Assembly (NCBI RefSeq): GCF_001653235.2
Contig: NW_019154056.1
Coordinates: forward strand, 62,001 to 126,000
Reading direction: 5' to 3'
Source of the DNA: Pochonia chlamydosporia 170
Lineage: Eukaryota > Ascomycota > Sordariomycetes > Hypocreales > Clavicipitaceae
DNA length: 64,000 nucleotides
Positions within the stretch are counted from its first letter, which is position 1, and each line of letters starts with the position of its first letter. The notes under the pieces are model-generated. The model was not told the origin of the DNA and searched no databases. It was given only the letters and a program-made list of their open reading frames with translations. The position numbers and the translations under genes were made by a program. Below, piece after piece: positions 31,545 through 42,377 of the stretch.

Positions 31545-34500
31545 CAGAGACCCAATCAACTAAATCAACTACACGGCATCTGTCAATTTAGAGTAAGTGT
31601 AGATTAGTAATGAAACTTTGAATGTAGTGTATCAACGGACACCTCAAATGTAGTTGATTTAAGTGTAGTTGACTTCAGTGGATGGAGGTTTGTGGCGGCA
31701 TCATCCAGAGTCGCGGCGTAGTGGGGCAGCGCATGATGGCACTAAGTTAACGCGTCTACACGTCCACGCGCTTGCTCATACCTCTTTCCTCTTCATCTTG
31801 GTTTTCGTGCAATATAGTGGCATTATCTCTTGAGTTGATCTCATCGCGCCCGTGTCAGGGTTGGCCACAGTGACGCTAACCATCCCCTCGCATTAAAAAG
31901 TGTCAGAGACGACATATTCTAACAAATACCTCCCTCTTAGAAGGAGGTGATGTCCACTTTTGCTGGCTGGTACAACAAGTAGGGCTTCCCGAGGCTCCTC
32001 TGGTGCGAATCTACCTTCGGCTGCTCCCGTCCCCTTCCCTTCATTCACTCTTGTAGCACTCGAATCGCCTCTTCAATGGCCAGCTGTTTTCGCCGCGGCA
32101 GCGAGCCACGATAGCTCCCGTCTTCTGAACTCATCATCATTAAGATGGATGCCCTCGAGCTCTTTCTTCTCCTCTATGATCGAGAGAAATAACGGATCTA
32201 GGTCGTTGATAATGCCTGCCCGAAACCACGACCTCAATACCTGACACATCCCAACTGTTTGCGCCTGAAGATTGCACCGTTGGGGAACAACCATCTGCCC
32301 TGCTGCCGAGAACATCCTCTCACATTCTGCAGACATTGATTGTATTGTGACAAAGTCGAGGGCCATTCGGGAGAGACGAGGGTATTGCAGGCGCTTCTCA
32401 TGCCAATACGCTATCGGATCTCGCACAGTCTTGTCAGTGCTCTCATGGCTCGATTGCCATCGTTCGTATTCGTCGCCAATCGTGTCGTCGTCCAGTAGAG
32501 GCTCTGTCTGTATGGAGTCGATACGGGACTGTTCGCAATGCTCTTCGAAGGCATTGTAGTATTGCTTCTGTCGTTTTGCAACAGGCTCGTCATTTGAGGC
32601 CACCACAATATGGAAATCTCGATAGGACTCGTCCCACACTTCTTGAACTATCCTTTTTGCAGATCTGATCCAGTCGGGCTTATGTACCCAGGCCTGCTCG
32701 AACCATCCCCATCTGTATGCCGGGTGGAGTGCGAGGGCGGTATAATATATCGGTGTTGTGTCGAGAATAGTGTAATACTTGTCTAATTTCTCCCAGGCCA
32801 TATTTATGCCGATCCTGAACTGTTCGGGGTCAGGAAAATCTTTTGCCATCGCCTTATATTTTTCGAGCTTGCCAAGCAGGAATTCAAACCCATTGATCAC
32901 ATCCCAAACGTTCCCATATGAACCAGTATAACCCCTCTTGCGTTTCCTGATTAAACCGTCGCCTTCTAGAGTCTTGACTGCATCTTCATAGTATCCAAGG
33001 ATCGTCGCGAAGTGTTGAAGTACAGACCAATCGTTGGCCGTAAGTTGGTTCTCGTCTCTAAGGATTCGAGGCCGGACAGCCGACTTTTTCAACTGGCCAG
33101 TTCTTTTTGATGTATTCTCCTCCTCCCATTGGATTCGGAACTTCGCGACTAGCAGTTCGAAGTACCTTCGAAGTCTCAAGGCGCGGCGGATCATATAGAG
33201 CTGGGAAAGCCAGCGCGTATCGTTATCTAGCACTACCGAGACGGGGCTTTTTGACCGTATTTTCGGATCGTCCGATATGGATATGTCGTACTCTTGAAGT
33301 TCTTTCAATAGGTATGTCAGTCTGTCCGATCGATTAATATCTACGACGAAATTATGGAGCTTCCCAACCGGCCCTTTCTGTCGCCAAAGTTCGTATTCGG
33401 CTTCAGACAGCGCTTCTGCACCAGAAAGTTGTTCTTCGAACGCGTCTGTATCCTTCCCGAACAGTAGTGCCTTCGCAGACAGATTGACTATATGGCCGAA
33501 GCAGCGGCCTCGCCTTCGAGCGCCATTGAAGCCGAGCTTTTTGCCAATAGCCTCAAGTGCTGTGTCGTTGTTCTCGGCATTGTCAAGGGTAAAATACCCA
33601 ATATTCTCCTCGATGCCAAAAGCCTCGATGGTATAAAGGACTTCTGTTGCAATGTTGTTCCCCGAATGTCTGCGGACTTCGGGGACCCCCAGAGCGACCT
33701 TGTGGGGCTTGCTATTCTCGTCCCTGAAGAAGCACACGATACCGTATAACGAGTGTCGATTCCGCGCCCTCCATCCGTCAAAGCTGACGTGTATTAAGCC
33801 GGGGCTCTTTCGCAGGGCTTCAATGACGCGCGCCTTGTGCTTTTTAAATTCGGAGTTGATGAGCGCGCGAACTGTGGTATCAGAGATGTTGGCGTTCGTG
33901 ATCTTGACTGCAGGGTTAAGGTATTCGAAGATATCCCGGAGTCTCTCATGTTCAACAACACTAAAGGGCTGATTCGTGTCGACTATCCACTCGATCAGGA
34001 GACGTTGAAAGTGATTTCGATTAAATCCGCGTATCATAGAGTTGGCAATCGCCTGTTCTCGAGGTCTTAAAGGGTCGAGCTTCCATATATCCACAATCGA
34101 TCTTGGCCTCTTGCTCCCTGGCTTCTCCTCGGCTTTCTTTTGCAAGCCGGACTTTGTCTTGTTATCTGGTGCAGATATTCCGTGATCCTTGTATAAGTGA
34201 TTCAGCGCATTCTGAAGGCCAATAGCAACGAAATTCTTAGGTCTGGGGTCGTTCTTCTGAATACACGGCTTGCAGACCCATCTGCGCTCGTCGTCATGTT
34301 GTATGTCGTATCCATATTCCCAAGCCCATGAGTAGTTGTCTTTGCTTCTTTCTGACCATACCCAACCCGGAAAATGTCCCCAAAGACGCGTATCGTACTT
34401 ATCAGGAGTGGGCAATGTCGTCGGCGGCGGGGAGAACGGCGTCAATGAGCTCTCGGCAGAAGAAGCAGGCGTGGAAGGCACTGGGAGTTCGAAGTCAATT

Positions 34501-35316
34501 GGGACATCATCGATAGAAATTGGGGACGATTCTAGGAATTCCGAAGCGCTCATGGTCATAGTAAACATAAAGACATAATGTGAAAGTGTCACGGACTAAC
34601 TCGTTGCCGTGCACCTGGGTTGATGGCAATGCTGATAACGCCACCAAATGAGGGTCTCACAACCAGCCCCTGAGCATTGACTGCCCAGTTAACCACCATA
34701 GTAGAGAGTCCACCCCTCGAGAACGTCTGCTCTCTCTTTTTTGTTAGCTGAATGAGCCGCGTGTCCCCTTACGGAACTTACTGGGGCCGACCGGCGACCC
34801 CTTACAGAAAAGAAGCGATGATACTTGTTGTAGATGGCCAGAAATAGGTGTTATGTGATGATCAAGCAGGTGCTAGCTAGCAGGAAGATATTTCAATAAA
34901 CTAGGCATCAGCCATCGTTCCGCTACACGTCATTCAAAACATGGCAATACGGTTCCAAGATGGGTAAAAAGATGCCGAAGTCAATCAACCAAGGATCAAC
35001 AGACGCACGACGCAGTAGCGGAGGCTCTACCTTAAGGCACTTTGGTTAGAATACAAATTACGGATGTAGAATAGGGGGAGGAAGCTGACTTGTCGTCTCG
35101 CCCGCAGCCGAACCTACCCTGAAGCTAAGTTCGAGATCAAATGTGCAGCCCTTTAACCATCAACAGTTACACTGAAATCAACTAAATCCACGTACACGAG
35201 AGGCCCAAATTTAGTTTAATTGATTAGTCAGGATTGTCCTGATTTAGTTGATTTAGTTGAGTGTAATACACTAAGTTGATCAACCAGTGTAAGTCGTGTA
35301 GTTGATTGGGTCTCTG
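31545..35316 (-). mobile_element. hAT-1, complete element, TSD CAGCTGAT
   Basis: TIR starts CAGAGACCCAATCAACTA at both ends. Subterminal TAGTTGATTTAG-type repeats lie inside. A perfect 8-bp duplication CAGCTGAT flanks it (31537-31544, 35317-35324). It is 3.77 kb with one open transposase, so it is a candidate for an active element. Confidence 0.93.
32073..34592 (-). CDS. hAT transposase (hAT-1)
   Basis: An open frame of 839 aa. The N-terminal BED-like zinc region is WVCKPCIQKND...NALNHLYKDHGI. The RNase H-like core has HVSFDGWRARN with the first Asp and YFTLDNAENNDTA with the second. The insertion-domain region includes RCFGHIVNLSAKALL and WRQKGPVGKLHN. The C-terminal dimerisation domain is YPRLSRMALDFVTIQSMSAECERMFSAAG, with its conserved Glu. 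No frameshift or stop. The first good ATG may be either at 34592 or about 11 codons in (MTMSASEFLES). It cuts and pastes the element through 8-bp staggered target sites. Confidence 0.93.
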   Translation of the reverse strand: MTLSHYVFMFTMTMSASEFLESSPISIDDVPIDFELPVPSTPASSAESSLTPFSPPPTTLPTPDKYDTRLWGHFPGWVWSERSKDNYSWAWEYGYDIQHDDERRWVCKPCIQKNDPRPKNFVAIGLQNALNHLYKDHGISAPDNKTKSGLQKKAEEKPGSKRPRSIVDIWKLDPLRPREQAIANSMIRGFNRNHFQRLLIEWIVDTNQPFSVVEHERLRDIFEYLNPAVKITNANISDTTVRALINSEFKKHKARVIEALRKSPGLIHVSFDGWRARNRHSLYGIVCFFRDENSKPHKVALGVPEVRRHSGNNIATEVLYTIEAFGIEENIGYFTLDNAENNDTALEAIGKKLGFNGARRRGRCFGHIVNLSAKALLFGKDTDAFEEQLSGAEALSEAEYELWRQKGPVGKLHNFVVDINRSDRLTYLLKELQEYDISISDDPKIRSKSPVSVVLDNDTRWLSQLYMIRRALRLRRYFELLVAKFRIQWEEENTSKRTGQLKKSAVRPRILRDENQLTANDWSVLQHFATILGYYEDAVKTLEGDGLIRKRKRGYTGSYGNVWDVINGFEFLLGKLEKYKAMAKDFPDPEQFRIGINMAWEKLDKYYTILDTTPIYYTALALHPAYRWGWFEQAWVHKPDWIRSAKRIVQEVWDESYRDFHIVVASNDEPVAKRQKQYYNAFEEHCEQSRIDSIQTEPLLDDDTIGDEYERWQSSHESTDKTVRDPIAYWHEKRLQYPRLSRMALDFVTIQSMSAECERMFSAAGQMVVPQRCNLQAQTVGMCQVLRSWFRAGIINDLDPLFLSIIEEKKELEGIHLNDDEFRRRELSWLAAAAKTAGH

Positions 35317-35705
35317 CAGCTGATGAATCAGCCACTAGGGATGTTGGGGATGATATAGCCGTAAAGGAAGCGGCAACACCTGAGTGTTGAGAAGTCATTA
35401 TGTATTAGATCAAAAATTGTCGACGGAAGTGAAATTTCAGGGGTTGACACGCTTTATTGCAGAGAAATCCTTCAATTGGGATCTTCATTCATTACGCCTG
35501 ATGCGTACAGTAAGGGCCTCGTATTACTCGTGTTGCACTGTATTTGCACTGGATGAATATCATATTATACGATATTCGAACGACCTCGCACTGCACTGCA
35601 CGGTTTTCTATTTTTCTTGCACTGCACGGTATAAAAATACAGTGCAGGCAATACGATATTGAATACGATATCGTCTTATTTACGGCCACACTATTTACAT
35701 CACTG

Positions 35706-36424
35706 CACTCCTCAACGCTAGTAACACAGAAGAAGGGTTCCGAAATGCCTTTGCAACCAACCCAACCGGTCTCATGAAAGAGATCTTCCTCGTATGCAAC
35801 GCCGCATACAGCATGCAAAGAGTGATCGAATCCCTACGCGCCTCGGCCGCAGAAACGATTACGGAAATGGAGGACCTTCAAACCCGACTGGAAAACACTC
35901 TCATCACCAAGAGCGACGGAGACGCAATGATCACCCACCTGATGGCAGAAAATGAAGCATACCTAAAAGTCATCCAATCACGAGGGGTTTCACACCGCAC
36001 ACCGGAACATCCCGATCCTGAACCATTCACTGGCGAAGACCCCTCTCTCCTGCAAAATTTCCTCCAACAACTTGACTTAAAGCTCGAAATGAACAAAGAT
36101 TGGTGGACTTCAGAGCGCCAACGTATGGGATATGTAGTCTCATGTCTCAAAGGTAAAGCTCATGACCAGATCCGGTACAACATTAAAGATGGGGTAGTCC
36201 TATTTGATAACGTCGACGCAATAAAAGAAGTCCTTAAATCAGTCTTTGGAGACATTGACGCCCAAGCCACGGCCCAACGCAAAATCTTCGACATGAAACA
36301 AGGCCATAGACCTCTCACGACATTTCTCCCCGAATGGTACGCTGTCGCCAAACTCACCGGCTGGGATAGCCCGGCCCTCATTTCCCACCTCCGACGCGGT
36401 CTTCACGAAAACATCACTTGGAGA
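35706..36424 (+). pseudogene. Ty3/gypsy-type gag fragment
   Basis: The frame reads NTEEGFRNAFATNPTGLMKEIFL then a coiled coil and the Retrotrans_gag core (EPFTGEDPSLLQNFLQQL ... RMGYVVSCLKGKAHDQI ... AIKEVLKSVFGD ... WYAVAKLTGWDSPALISHLRRGL). It is cut on both sides by DNA-transposon ends (35705 and 36425). No zinc knuckle or pol is present. Confidence 0.7.
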
Positions 36425-36757
36425 CAGTGATGGATAGCCACGCGTGTCGTTTCATACGGTTTCATATGAAACTGAAACAGCCCCTGGGCCCGGATTCATA
36501 TGAAACTATAACACTCCGAGTTTCATATGTTTCAGTCGGTTTCATATAACGCCCGTGCGTCCCAAACATCTTAGTATTTAATCAGAGTACTTGGCCAACT
36601 GAACGCGTTCAATACAGTTGGGTACTCACTAGCCGTTAACATGTCATCAGATTCGCCCGCTCCCTTGCTCCCAGAAGCTTCTGAAAAGCTCTGGGGACCC
36701 GCTTCACCTGACTCTCCTGTCCTCGTGAAGCGTGCGTTGGATCGCCCTCCCTCTACT
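36425..36757 (+). mobile_element. hAT-like 5' end with start of a transposase
   Basis: Starts CAGTGATGGATAGCC with TTTCATATGAAAC repeats behind it, related to hAT family X. A frame at 36641 (MSSDSPAPLLPEASEK...) looks like a transposase N-terminus and breaks off at 36758, where another element begins. Confidence 0.5.
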
Positions 36758-38616
36758 CAGTGCTGTAAACGATCCTGGATCGTTAAGACTTAACGATATC
36801 GATATCGATATCGAGATCGTTAGCTATCGATCTCAGATTTATCGATCTCGAGATCGTTAAGGATTGAGAATCCTCACGTAAGCATGAAGCTAATCATTGC
36901 CCACGTAAGTTAGAGCCCTCGGTTATGTAAGGCCCAAGTAAATTAGTATAAGATCTGCACCTCAAAGTTCAAAAGCTCCCTTGTCTTACACATGGATTGA
37001 GCAGTTAGACAGGTTTCATAAATTTGAAGTTTACCTTTGATGCTGGGGCGACTGATACATGGGCACCCGGATGCCCAAATAGACTAGCGCACCCGGGTGC
37101 CCAAATTATGTCAGCAGTCCTCTAGCGCTGGTCTGGCCCTGCGCCTCAGCACTTCGTTTTCCTGACTACAGGAGCAAGATCATTTCGAACGCTAACATTT
37201 ATTCTACAGCTTGACAACAATGCAATCCTCTGTCGCGCTATTTGCTAAGTGCAAAACCTGTTGCTCATTACTGTCCTTCTCTACCCTCTGCCATATTTCT
37301 TTCATTCCTCTTCTCTTGTTAGCCAAAGGATTATCACCCATCTCCTGAGCAACCTGAGTTTCAATTCGCTCATCTTCCGCTTTGCTCCAGTCTAGATACG
37401 CCATCATTTCTTCTTTCGTCCATTCTCTGAATCCTGTCGCAGCGACACAACGCCTCGACATTTGTTTATAGTCTAAGCACCACTCGTAGCTCCGTTTGTC
37501 ATATCTTTGCGGAAGCCCCATTGCTTTGCGATATTGCTGGTTGGTCTTGAAGCTGCCTACAGGTTGTGCATTGTACCATGCATTTCTCGCGGCAACATAT
37601 CTCGCATAGATGGCCTCTGGGGAATCGTACCGCGGCGCTTCCAAGGGAAGATCAGACAAAGGTTGCACCTGCTCAGCCATTGAGCCTTCAACAGCCAACA
37701 TCGGCGGAGTGTCAGGCATGTTATTTGATGTGGAAAGCGACCCTGAGTCAATCGGTGTATTAAATCTTACGAGAGGTGATAAATGGATGAGTGGCGTGCC
37801 CGCAGCAGAGGAAGAGGGTTGATCAACTTCTGCCAAGGTTTCTACCATTGCATGTGAACAATATTGTTGCTGTGTCACTGAAGCGGTCCCCGCAGAAGCT
37901 GTCAAGACGGATGTGGGAGTTATTTCTGCCATGGCGCCTAAGAGTGTGGCCGAACTGGGCGCCTCTGACACACGTACTGCTGGGAAGTCCCTGAACTTCA
38001 GCGGACAGGACTTCGAGGTCATAGTGTGACCTACCTTGTGGCATGCGCTGCAAGTGGGAGCCTTCTTGTTACCCTCCATTCTCTCAAATCCAGATTGTTC
38101 GCGTCTTGTGCTTGTCAATGGTTGAGTCCGCTTCAGTTGGTTTACAGCTTGGCGAGGTTCTAGAACAGCTCGTGGCAGAACCATACCTCGCTTCAAGTGC
38201 CAATGAGGGTGAAAGTGCTCTAAAAGAAGACTCTGAGCTTTTTCTCCGAGCTTCCCGAGGGCGTGGGAGCACGGCAACCCATGTGACGAAGTGAAAGTCT
38301 GACCACATAGAGTCCGACGCGGCTCTTGTAGAAATAACTGCCGTTGCCCCTGCACTTTGCGCAAGGCATGATGCGAAACCCTGCCTCGTACTGCCTCAAA
38401 CATGAGTCCAGATACATCTAACGGCACACGTAGCTGTTGCGAAGCTCGAATGTGTTTAAGTTCTTTCAGTTGGTTTGTGATGGCATGCTTCATGGCTTGC
38501 CAAACGTCGAAAAGGTCCAAATTCGATTTCTTAATGTGTGCTTTCATCAGTGAATGGATACCCTCGGCCCTGGAAGTGTGTGCATTAGCGTCTGCTCAAT
38601 TATATTTACTATAATC

Positions 38617-39719
38617 TATGGCAGGCTATAGGGGTCACTGTTGCAAAACCCCAAAAACCACGACGAGGGTGCCAAATTCGGTTAGCGGCGCTTTTGCTTG
38701 GCGCACGGTACATTGCTCGATGTACTTCAGCCTACGTTTCTTAGTTTTTTGGCTTTCACGAAAGGGCAATGTCATATCAGAGGGTCCGCGGCGGACCAGC
38801 AGGGTTCTGTTTTATTTCACTCAGCGACTTGACACGTGAATGTGGTGGTTTAATTATCCTCATTCTCTTCTTCTTCATCTTTCACTGGTTTTGGTCTGTC
38901 ACGTAGTAGTAGACTTGCTGGGCTGACTGGCCGTGGCGGAGAGTCCTCGACTTCAACCACCTCATCATATGGGCCAGGAAGTGCTGGAGTTTTAGACCTG
39001 GCTCGTTGCTGGGTCCGAAAGGGGTTGGCCAAGCCGCAACGACCACAATAGTTGGCGCTTGTATAAATGGTGGTGAAGAGTTCATAGTGCTTCTTTCCAT
39101 CTTGGATGCAATAGATATGCCCAGAGGGGATCTTTGAAGGATCCATTTGGCTTGACGAGAGATGAGAGCAAGTTGAAGGAGACGAGGTGAGGAATCTTGT
39201 TTCAGACCGAGCCTTTTAAGGAGAACAAAACAACATCGCCCTTCCTTACGGTGGATGATGTCGCTAGACCGGTTTAAGCAGGAGGCTGCTGCGCTCGTCC
39301 GCTGCTGATCAGAAGCGGGGTTAGTGCGGTGATTCTCCGTCCGTCCATCGTGATCCTCATCGCGAGGTGAACATTGTCGGCAGCTCGTCTTTCACTATTG
39401 TGCATTTAGATCGCGACTATAGCAAACCGAAATTCTTGCATTGACTTTATATAGAAAGATCAATTGAGAATTGTTGAGAAACGAGTTCGCGATATGGTGC
39501 TGAAAATCATCTCTATAGCGGCAAATGGTTCGCCATTTTACAGTTGACGCGCCAAGTGATCGACTAGACTGGCAGCAGGCCACCGCGCGAGCCCGCTGCT
39601 AGTCCGTGGTACATCGTTGATAGCGACCCGAAGTACCCAGATGACTAAGGACGTAAGACCCTAAACCTAAAACGAAACGACCGGGGGTTTTGCAACAGTG
39701 CTCCCTATCGCCCACCGTA
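38617..39719 (-). mobile_element. IS3EU-like deletion derivative, copy B (1103 bp, TSD ATAATC)
   Basis: Ends TATGGCAGGCTATAGGGG and the inverse of TACGGTGGGCGATAGGGA share 30 of 36 bp, including CACTGTTGCAAAACCCC. A perfect 6-bp TSD ATAATC flanks it (38611-38616, 39720-39725). It carries the first about 90 codons of ORF2 (39146 downward) joined to a short tail KDEEEENEDN, the product of an internal deletion. No integrase. Inserted in the MULE-2 intron. Confidence 0.92.
38850..39146 (-). pseudogene. Truncated ORF2 of IS3EU-like element (copy B)
   Basis: 98 aa, nearly identical to the N-terminus of the 482-aa ORF2, including NYCGRCGLANPF. It then diverges after RDRPKPV into KDEEEENEDN and stops. 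The same junction occurs at 54256-54552. It could still be translated as a short CxxC protein. Confidence 0.8.
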
Positions 39720-39778
39720 ATAATCCACCTGCCTCGAGGTAGCAACGTTGCCGAAATGCAAGTGCACATCCACCCATG

Positions 39779-40741
39779 CAGGCTTTCTATCCATACGCGT
39801 ATGGATTAGTTAATCCATATGGAATATTCCATACTCCATATTCCATATTCCATATGGGATGATCGTATTCCATACGTATGGAAATACATCAGATTCGGCC
39901 GAGCTTTTTTTTCCCTGGCAGCCCCAAAGTAGCGTAGCAGTACATTGACACTGGGCAAAGTCAGGCGGCTCTGGCGTCCAAGATAACTGCGGCATAATCA
40001 ACGCCTGCACAAAAGCCGGGCCGTTCCTCAAAACACATCAATCACATTTAATTCATAATACTGTGACGAGCACGCAGGAAGCGTGAAGCCACCTCGATTG
40101 TTACGAACCAACGAGAGCAAGAGCGGGCAAGGCAGAATGATTGGTCTTGGAACGAGACCTGAGGCCTGGCTGCATGAGATGGCCGCCATGGGTAAAGGAG
40201 GTCACGTGACAAGACACGGGAACTGCAAGGTGCTCAGTTGGATCACCAGTGCTCAGGATGATCAGACTGAGCACGACTGAGCAAGGAAAGCAGAACTGAT
40301 CAATGAAGAGATGGAAACAATATATATAGGACAGTCATTATCGAGATATCTAGCTAGTCCAGATCTTCAGTGATCAATCTAAGCATTCAATTCACAATTG
40401 ATTGGGATAAACTCCTGACGATCCAAGCTTGCTGTTCAATAGCCTGTGAAGGTCTTATTCACTTACAACCTAAGTTACCTACCCTAAGCAACAGAACAAC
40501 TGTTGATTGCCTTATTTGACCTTGTCAATAAGCCGATCGTTACATCGATGGTGTTTCTGTGTAGGGTACGTGAATTTGACAATTTGGTTGGCTCCGCCCC
40601 GCGTACGGAGACATGCTGAGGTGGGTATGACGTCATTTCTTGTATTTCCATACATATGGAATAAGTTCCATATGGACCAAGGTGCCGTAATCCATACGAA
40701 AAACCTTCCATATGGAATATGGAATATGGATAGAAAGCCTG
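39779..40741. mobile_element. hAT-like non-autonomous element, TSD CACCCATG
   Basis: Starts CAGGCTTTCTATCCAT and ends with the inverse. Subterminal palindromic ATTCCATATGGAATAT tracts are rich on both sides (39805-39870, 40650-40735). A perfect 8-bp TSD flanks it (39771-39778, 40742-40749). 963 bp with no transposase. Inserted in MULE-2 coding sequence. Confidence 0.9.
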
Positions 40742-42377
40742 CACCCATGCTTTGATGATCATCTCTTTGTACGGTTCCAGCCAATACATTTTGATATACC
40801 CTACACACTCGGGGTATGTTCCGCCATACTTCCGCTCAAACTTAGTCAGGCGCTATTCGAATATCTTCTCACTTGGTGAAGCGACAATTGAGTGCCACGA
40901 TGTGTAGAACTCATCCCATGTATCGTTTTCTGCCTGTTCGGACGCTTCGTTTCCTTTCTGCACAAAAAATGGCCGGCAGCGCTGGAGGACTGCCTTGTTA
41001 ACATGCCAAAGGCAAATGAGTCCTTTAGACAATGGGAACCAATGTGCAGCAGCGTTCATGGCAGCTAGGCATCGATCAGTTAAAAAAACAGACGGAAGCT
41101 CACGCTGGTAAAGCGACCTGAGATGCTGTAATGCCCAAGAGTAGTCCTCTTCTGATTCACCAGAGAGAAAGGCAAATGCGATACAGAACGACCGCTGGCT
41201 TGAATCTACTCCAACCATATCAAGCAACGGCATGCCGTGTTTATTCGTCTTGTAGGTGCAATCCAATAATAATACGTCTGGGTTGCATTGTAGATACGCC
41301 ACAGAATCTGGATGGGCAAAAAAGATAGCCGTCAGTCGATTATCTAAATCCAACCGAACGCGGCACCAAAAACCCTCATTGTCTAGTTGGTCGACTAGTG
41401 CTTGGATGCTACTCTGGCCTTCGCGAAGATCTCTCCTTGTTGCCGCGATCCTATTGTAAATGTCCCGTTGAGTGGCAAGCGTGTCTGAGTGGTTATGGAG
41501 GTAGGTTCTTATTTCTCGAGGGGCAGTTCCAGACTGTACAAGTTTGGACACGATCGTCGCATCCTCTCCCACAAGCTTGCGGTGGGCAGGGTGTGCAGAT
41601 GGGTCATCGCTAGGTGCGTGATTATGCTTAGCGCACTCGTTATCTGGTCGATGGCTCAAGACCCATGTACTACCGTCTAGCGATTGCTTGGCCAGGACAG
41701 AAAACTTGCAGCCAGTTCTTCGACTTGAAGTATGGCGCACTCGCTTAGTAGGAGCGCTTGGTGGTGGTTTATTTCTGTCACAAGCGAATATGACTCTGAC
41801 TCTGCCATTTGGTGTCTTTAGCGACTTCCCTGTCGTAAACGCATACCCTCGAGGTTTCGCCCAAGAATTAATAGTATTAAATAAAGATTCGCGGGATTCA
41901 TATATGCCTTCAGGTGGAAGAACATCACCAGGAAATACTGCCTGCTCCATGTTTCCGCAATTTGATTGGCGCTACAGAGGTGCGGTGGCGGCAGGAACAT
42001 GCTGAGGCGCAGGGCCAGACCAGCGCTAGAGGACTGCTGACATAATTTGGGCACCCGGGTGCGCTAGTCTATTTGGGCATCCGGGTGCCCATGTATCAGT
42101 CGCCTTAACGATATCGATCTAATCGATCAATAGGCTTATCGATCAAATCTTAACGATCCTGGCCCTGAGATCGATAATTCGGATCGATTACAGCACTGCT
42201 TGGTGTGTCCTAACTCAGATCTTAATTCCATGATCTTATGCCTTAAATAGCAATCCGCATTTATCTAGTAGCACTGTAAACACAGACTATTGTCGCGTCA
42301 CGCGGTTCCAATTCAATTTTTTACTACGCTGAAGATGCAGTTCTTGATTATGCTCCCTCTTTTTACAATGCTGCTTC

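Larger units (their letters stand above)
31160..35705. mobile_element. Candidate older element hosting hAT-1
   Basis: The ends CAGTGAAGTAAATAGTG (31160) and the inverse of CAGTGATGTAAATAGTG (35705) are followed inward by similar GTATTGCACTG/ATACGATATT tracts. hAT-1 lies inside. No coding remnant and no matching TSD. Confidence 0.4.
38570..39732 (-). other. Predicted GC-AG intron of MULE-2 containing an IS3EU-like insertion
   Basis: Without the insertion the intron is 54 nt: donor GCAGGT (39732), a GCTAAT branch-like site and acceptor TTCCAG (38570). Splicing restores ...TSR|AEGIHSLMK, the expected MULE sequence. Using the nearby GT instead would shift the frame. The 6-bp TSD ATAATC lies inside it. 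Confidence 0.55.
37204..41950 (-). pseudogene. MULE-2 transposase, FAR1 type, interrupted
   Basis: The N-terminal half (41950-40853) has the FAR1 region (VIFACDRNK ... ECAKHNHAPS), D230 in VLLLDCTYKTN and D292 in VFLTDRCLAAMN. A TAG at about 40853 separates KIFE from RLTKFERKYGGTYPECVGYIK in the same frame. A hAT-like MITE then interrupts at 40741, after which DVHLHFGNVATSR follows with the catalytic-Glu region (TSRAEGIHSLMKAH) split by an intron that carries an IS3EU-like insertion. The last part (38547-37204) has the SWIM-type CGQTFTSSHGLPCSHAL, the CCHC knuckle CSACHKVGHTMTSKSC and the tail EEMMAYLDW...CIVVKL shared with MULE-1. One point stop plus two insertions. The one in the intron might be spliced. 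Confidence 0.88.
37047..42104 (-). mobile_element. MULE-2 with perfect 105-bp TIRs, carrying two insertions
   Basis: 37047-37151 is the perfect inverse of the last 105 bp (start GGCGACTGATACATGGGC). Removing the two internal insertions (38617-39719, 39779-40741) leaves about 3 kb. No 9-bp TSD is seen. Perfect TIR identity suggests recent mobility, although the transposase is broken. Confidence 0.88.
36758..42198. mobile_element. Element with CAGTGCTGTAA ends hosting MULE-2
   Basis: The termini CAGTGCTGTAAACGATCC and the inverse of CAGTGCTGTAATCGATCC face each other. Their inner flanks are dense in ATCGAT/GATATCGAT motifs (36780-36870, 42105-42180). Outside MULE-2 there is no coding sequence, so it is probably a non-autonomous hAT-like element. 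The 8 bp outside the two ends differ. Confidence 0.5.

Noticed and set aside
31160..35705. 8-bp TSD for the outer element around hAT-1
   Set aside because: GTTGAGAG and CACTCCTC do not match directly; they are loosely inverse, so the true ends may lie further out.
36758..42198. 8-bp TSD for the CAGTGCTGTAA-ended element
   Set aside because: Flanks CCTCTACT and CTTGGTGT do not match, so no TSD is claimed.
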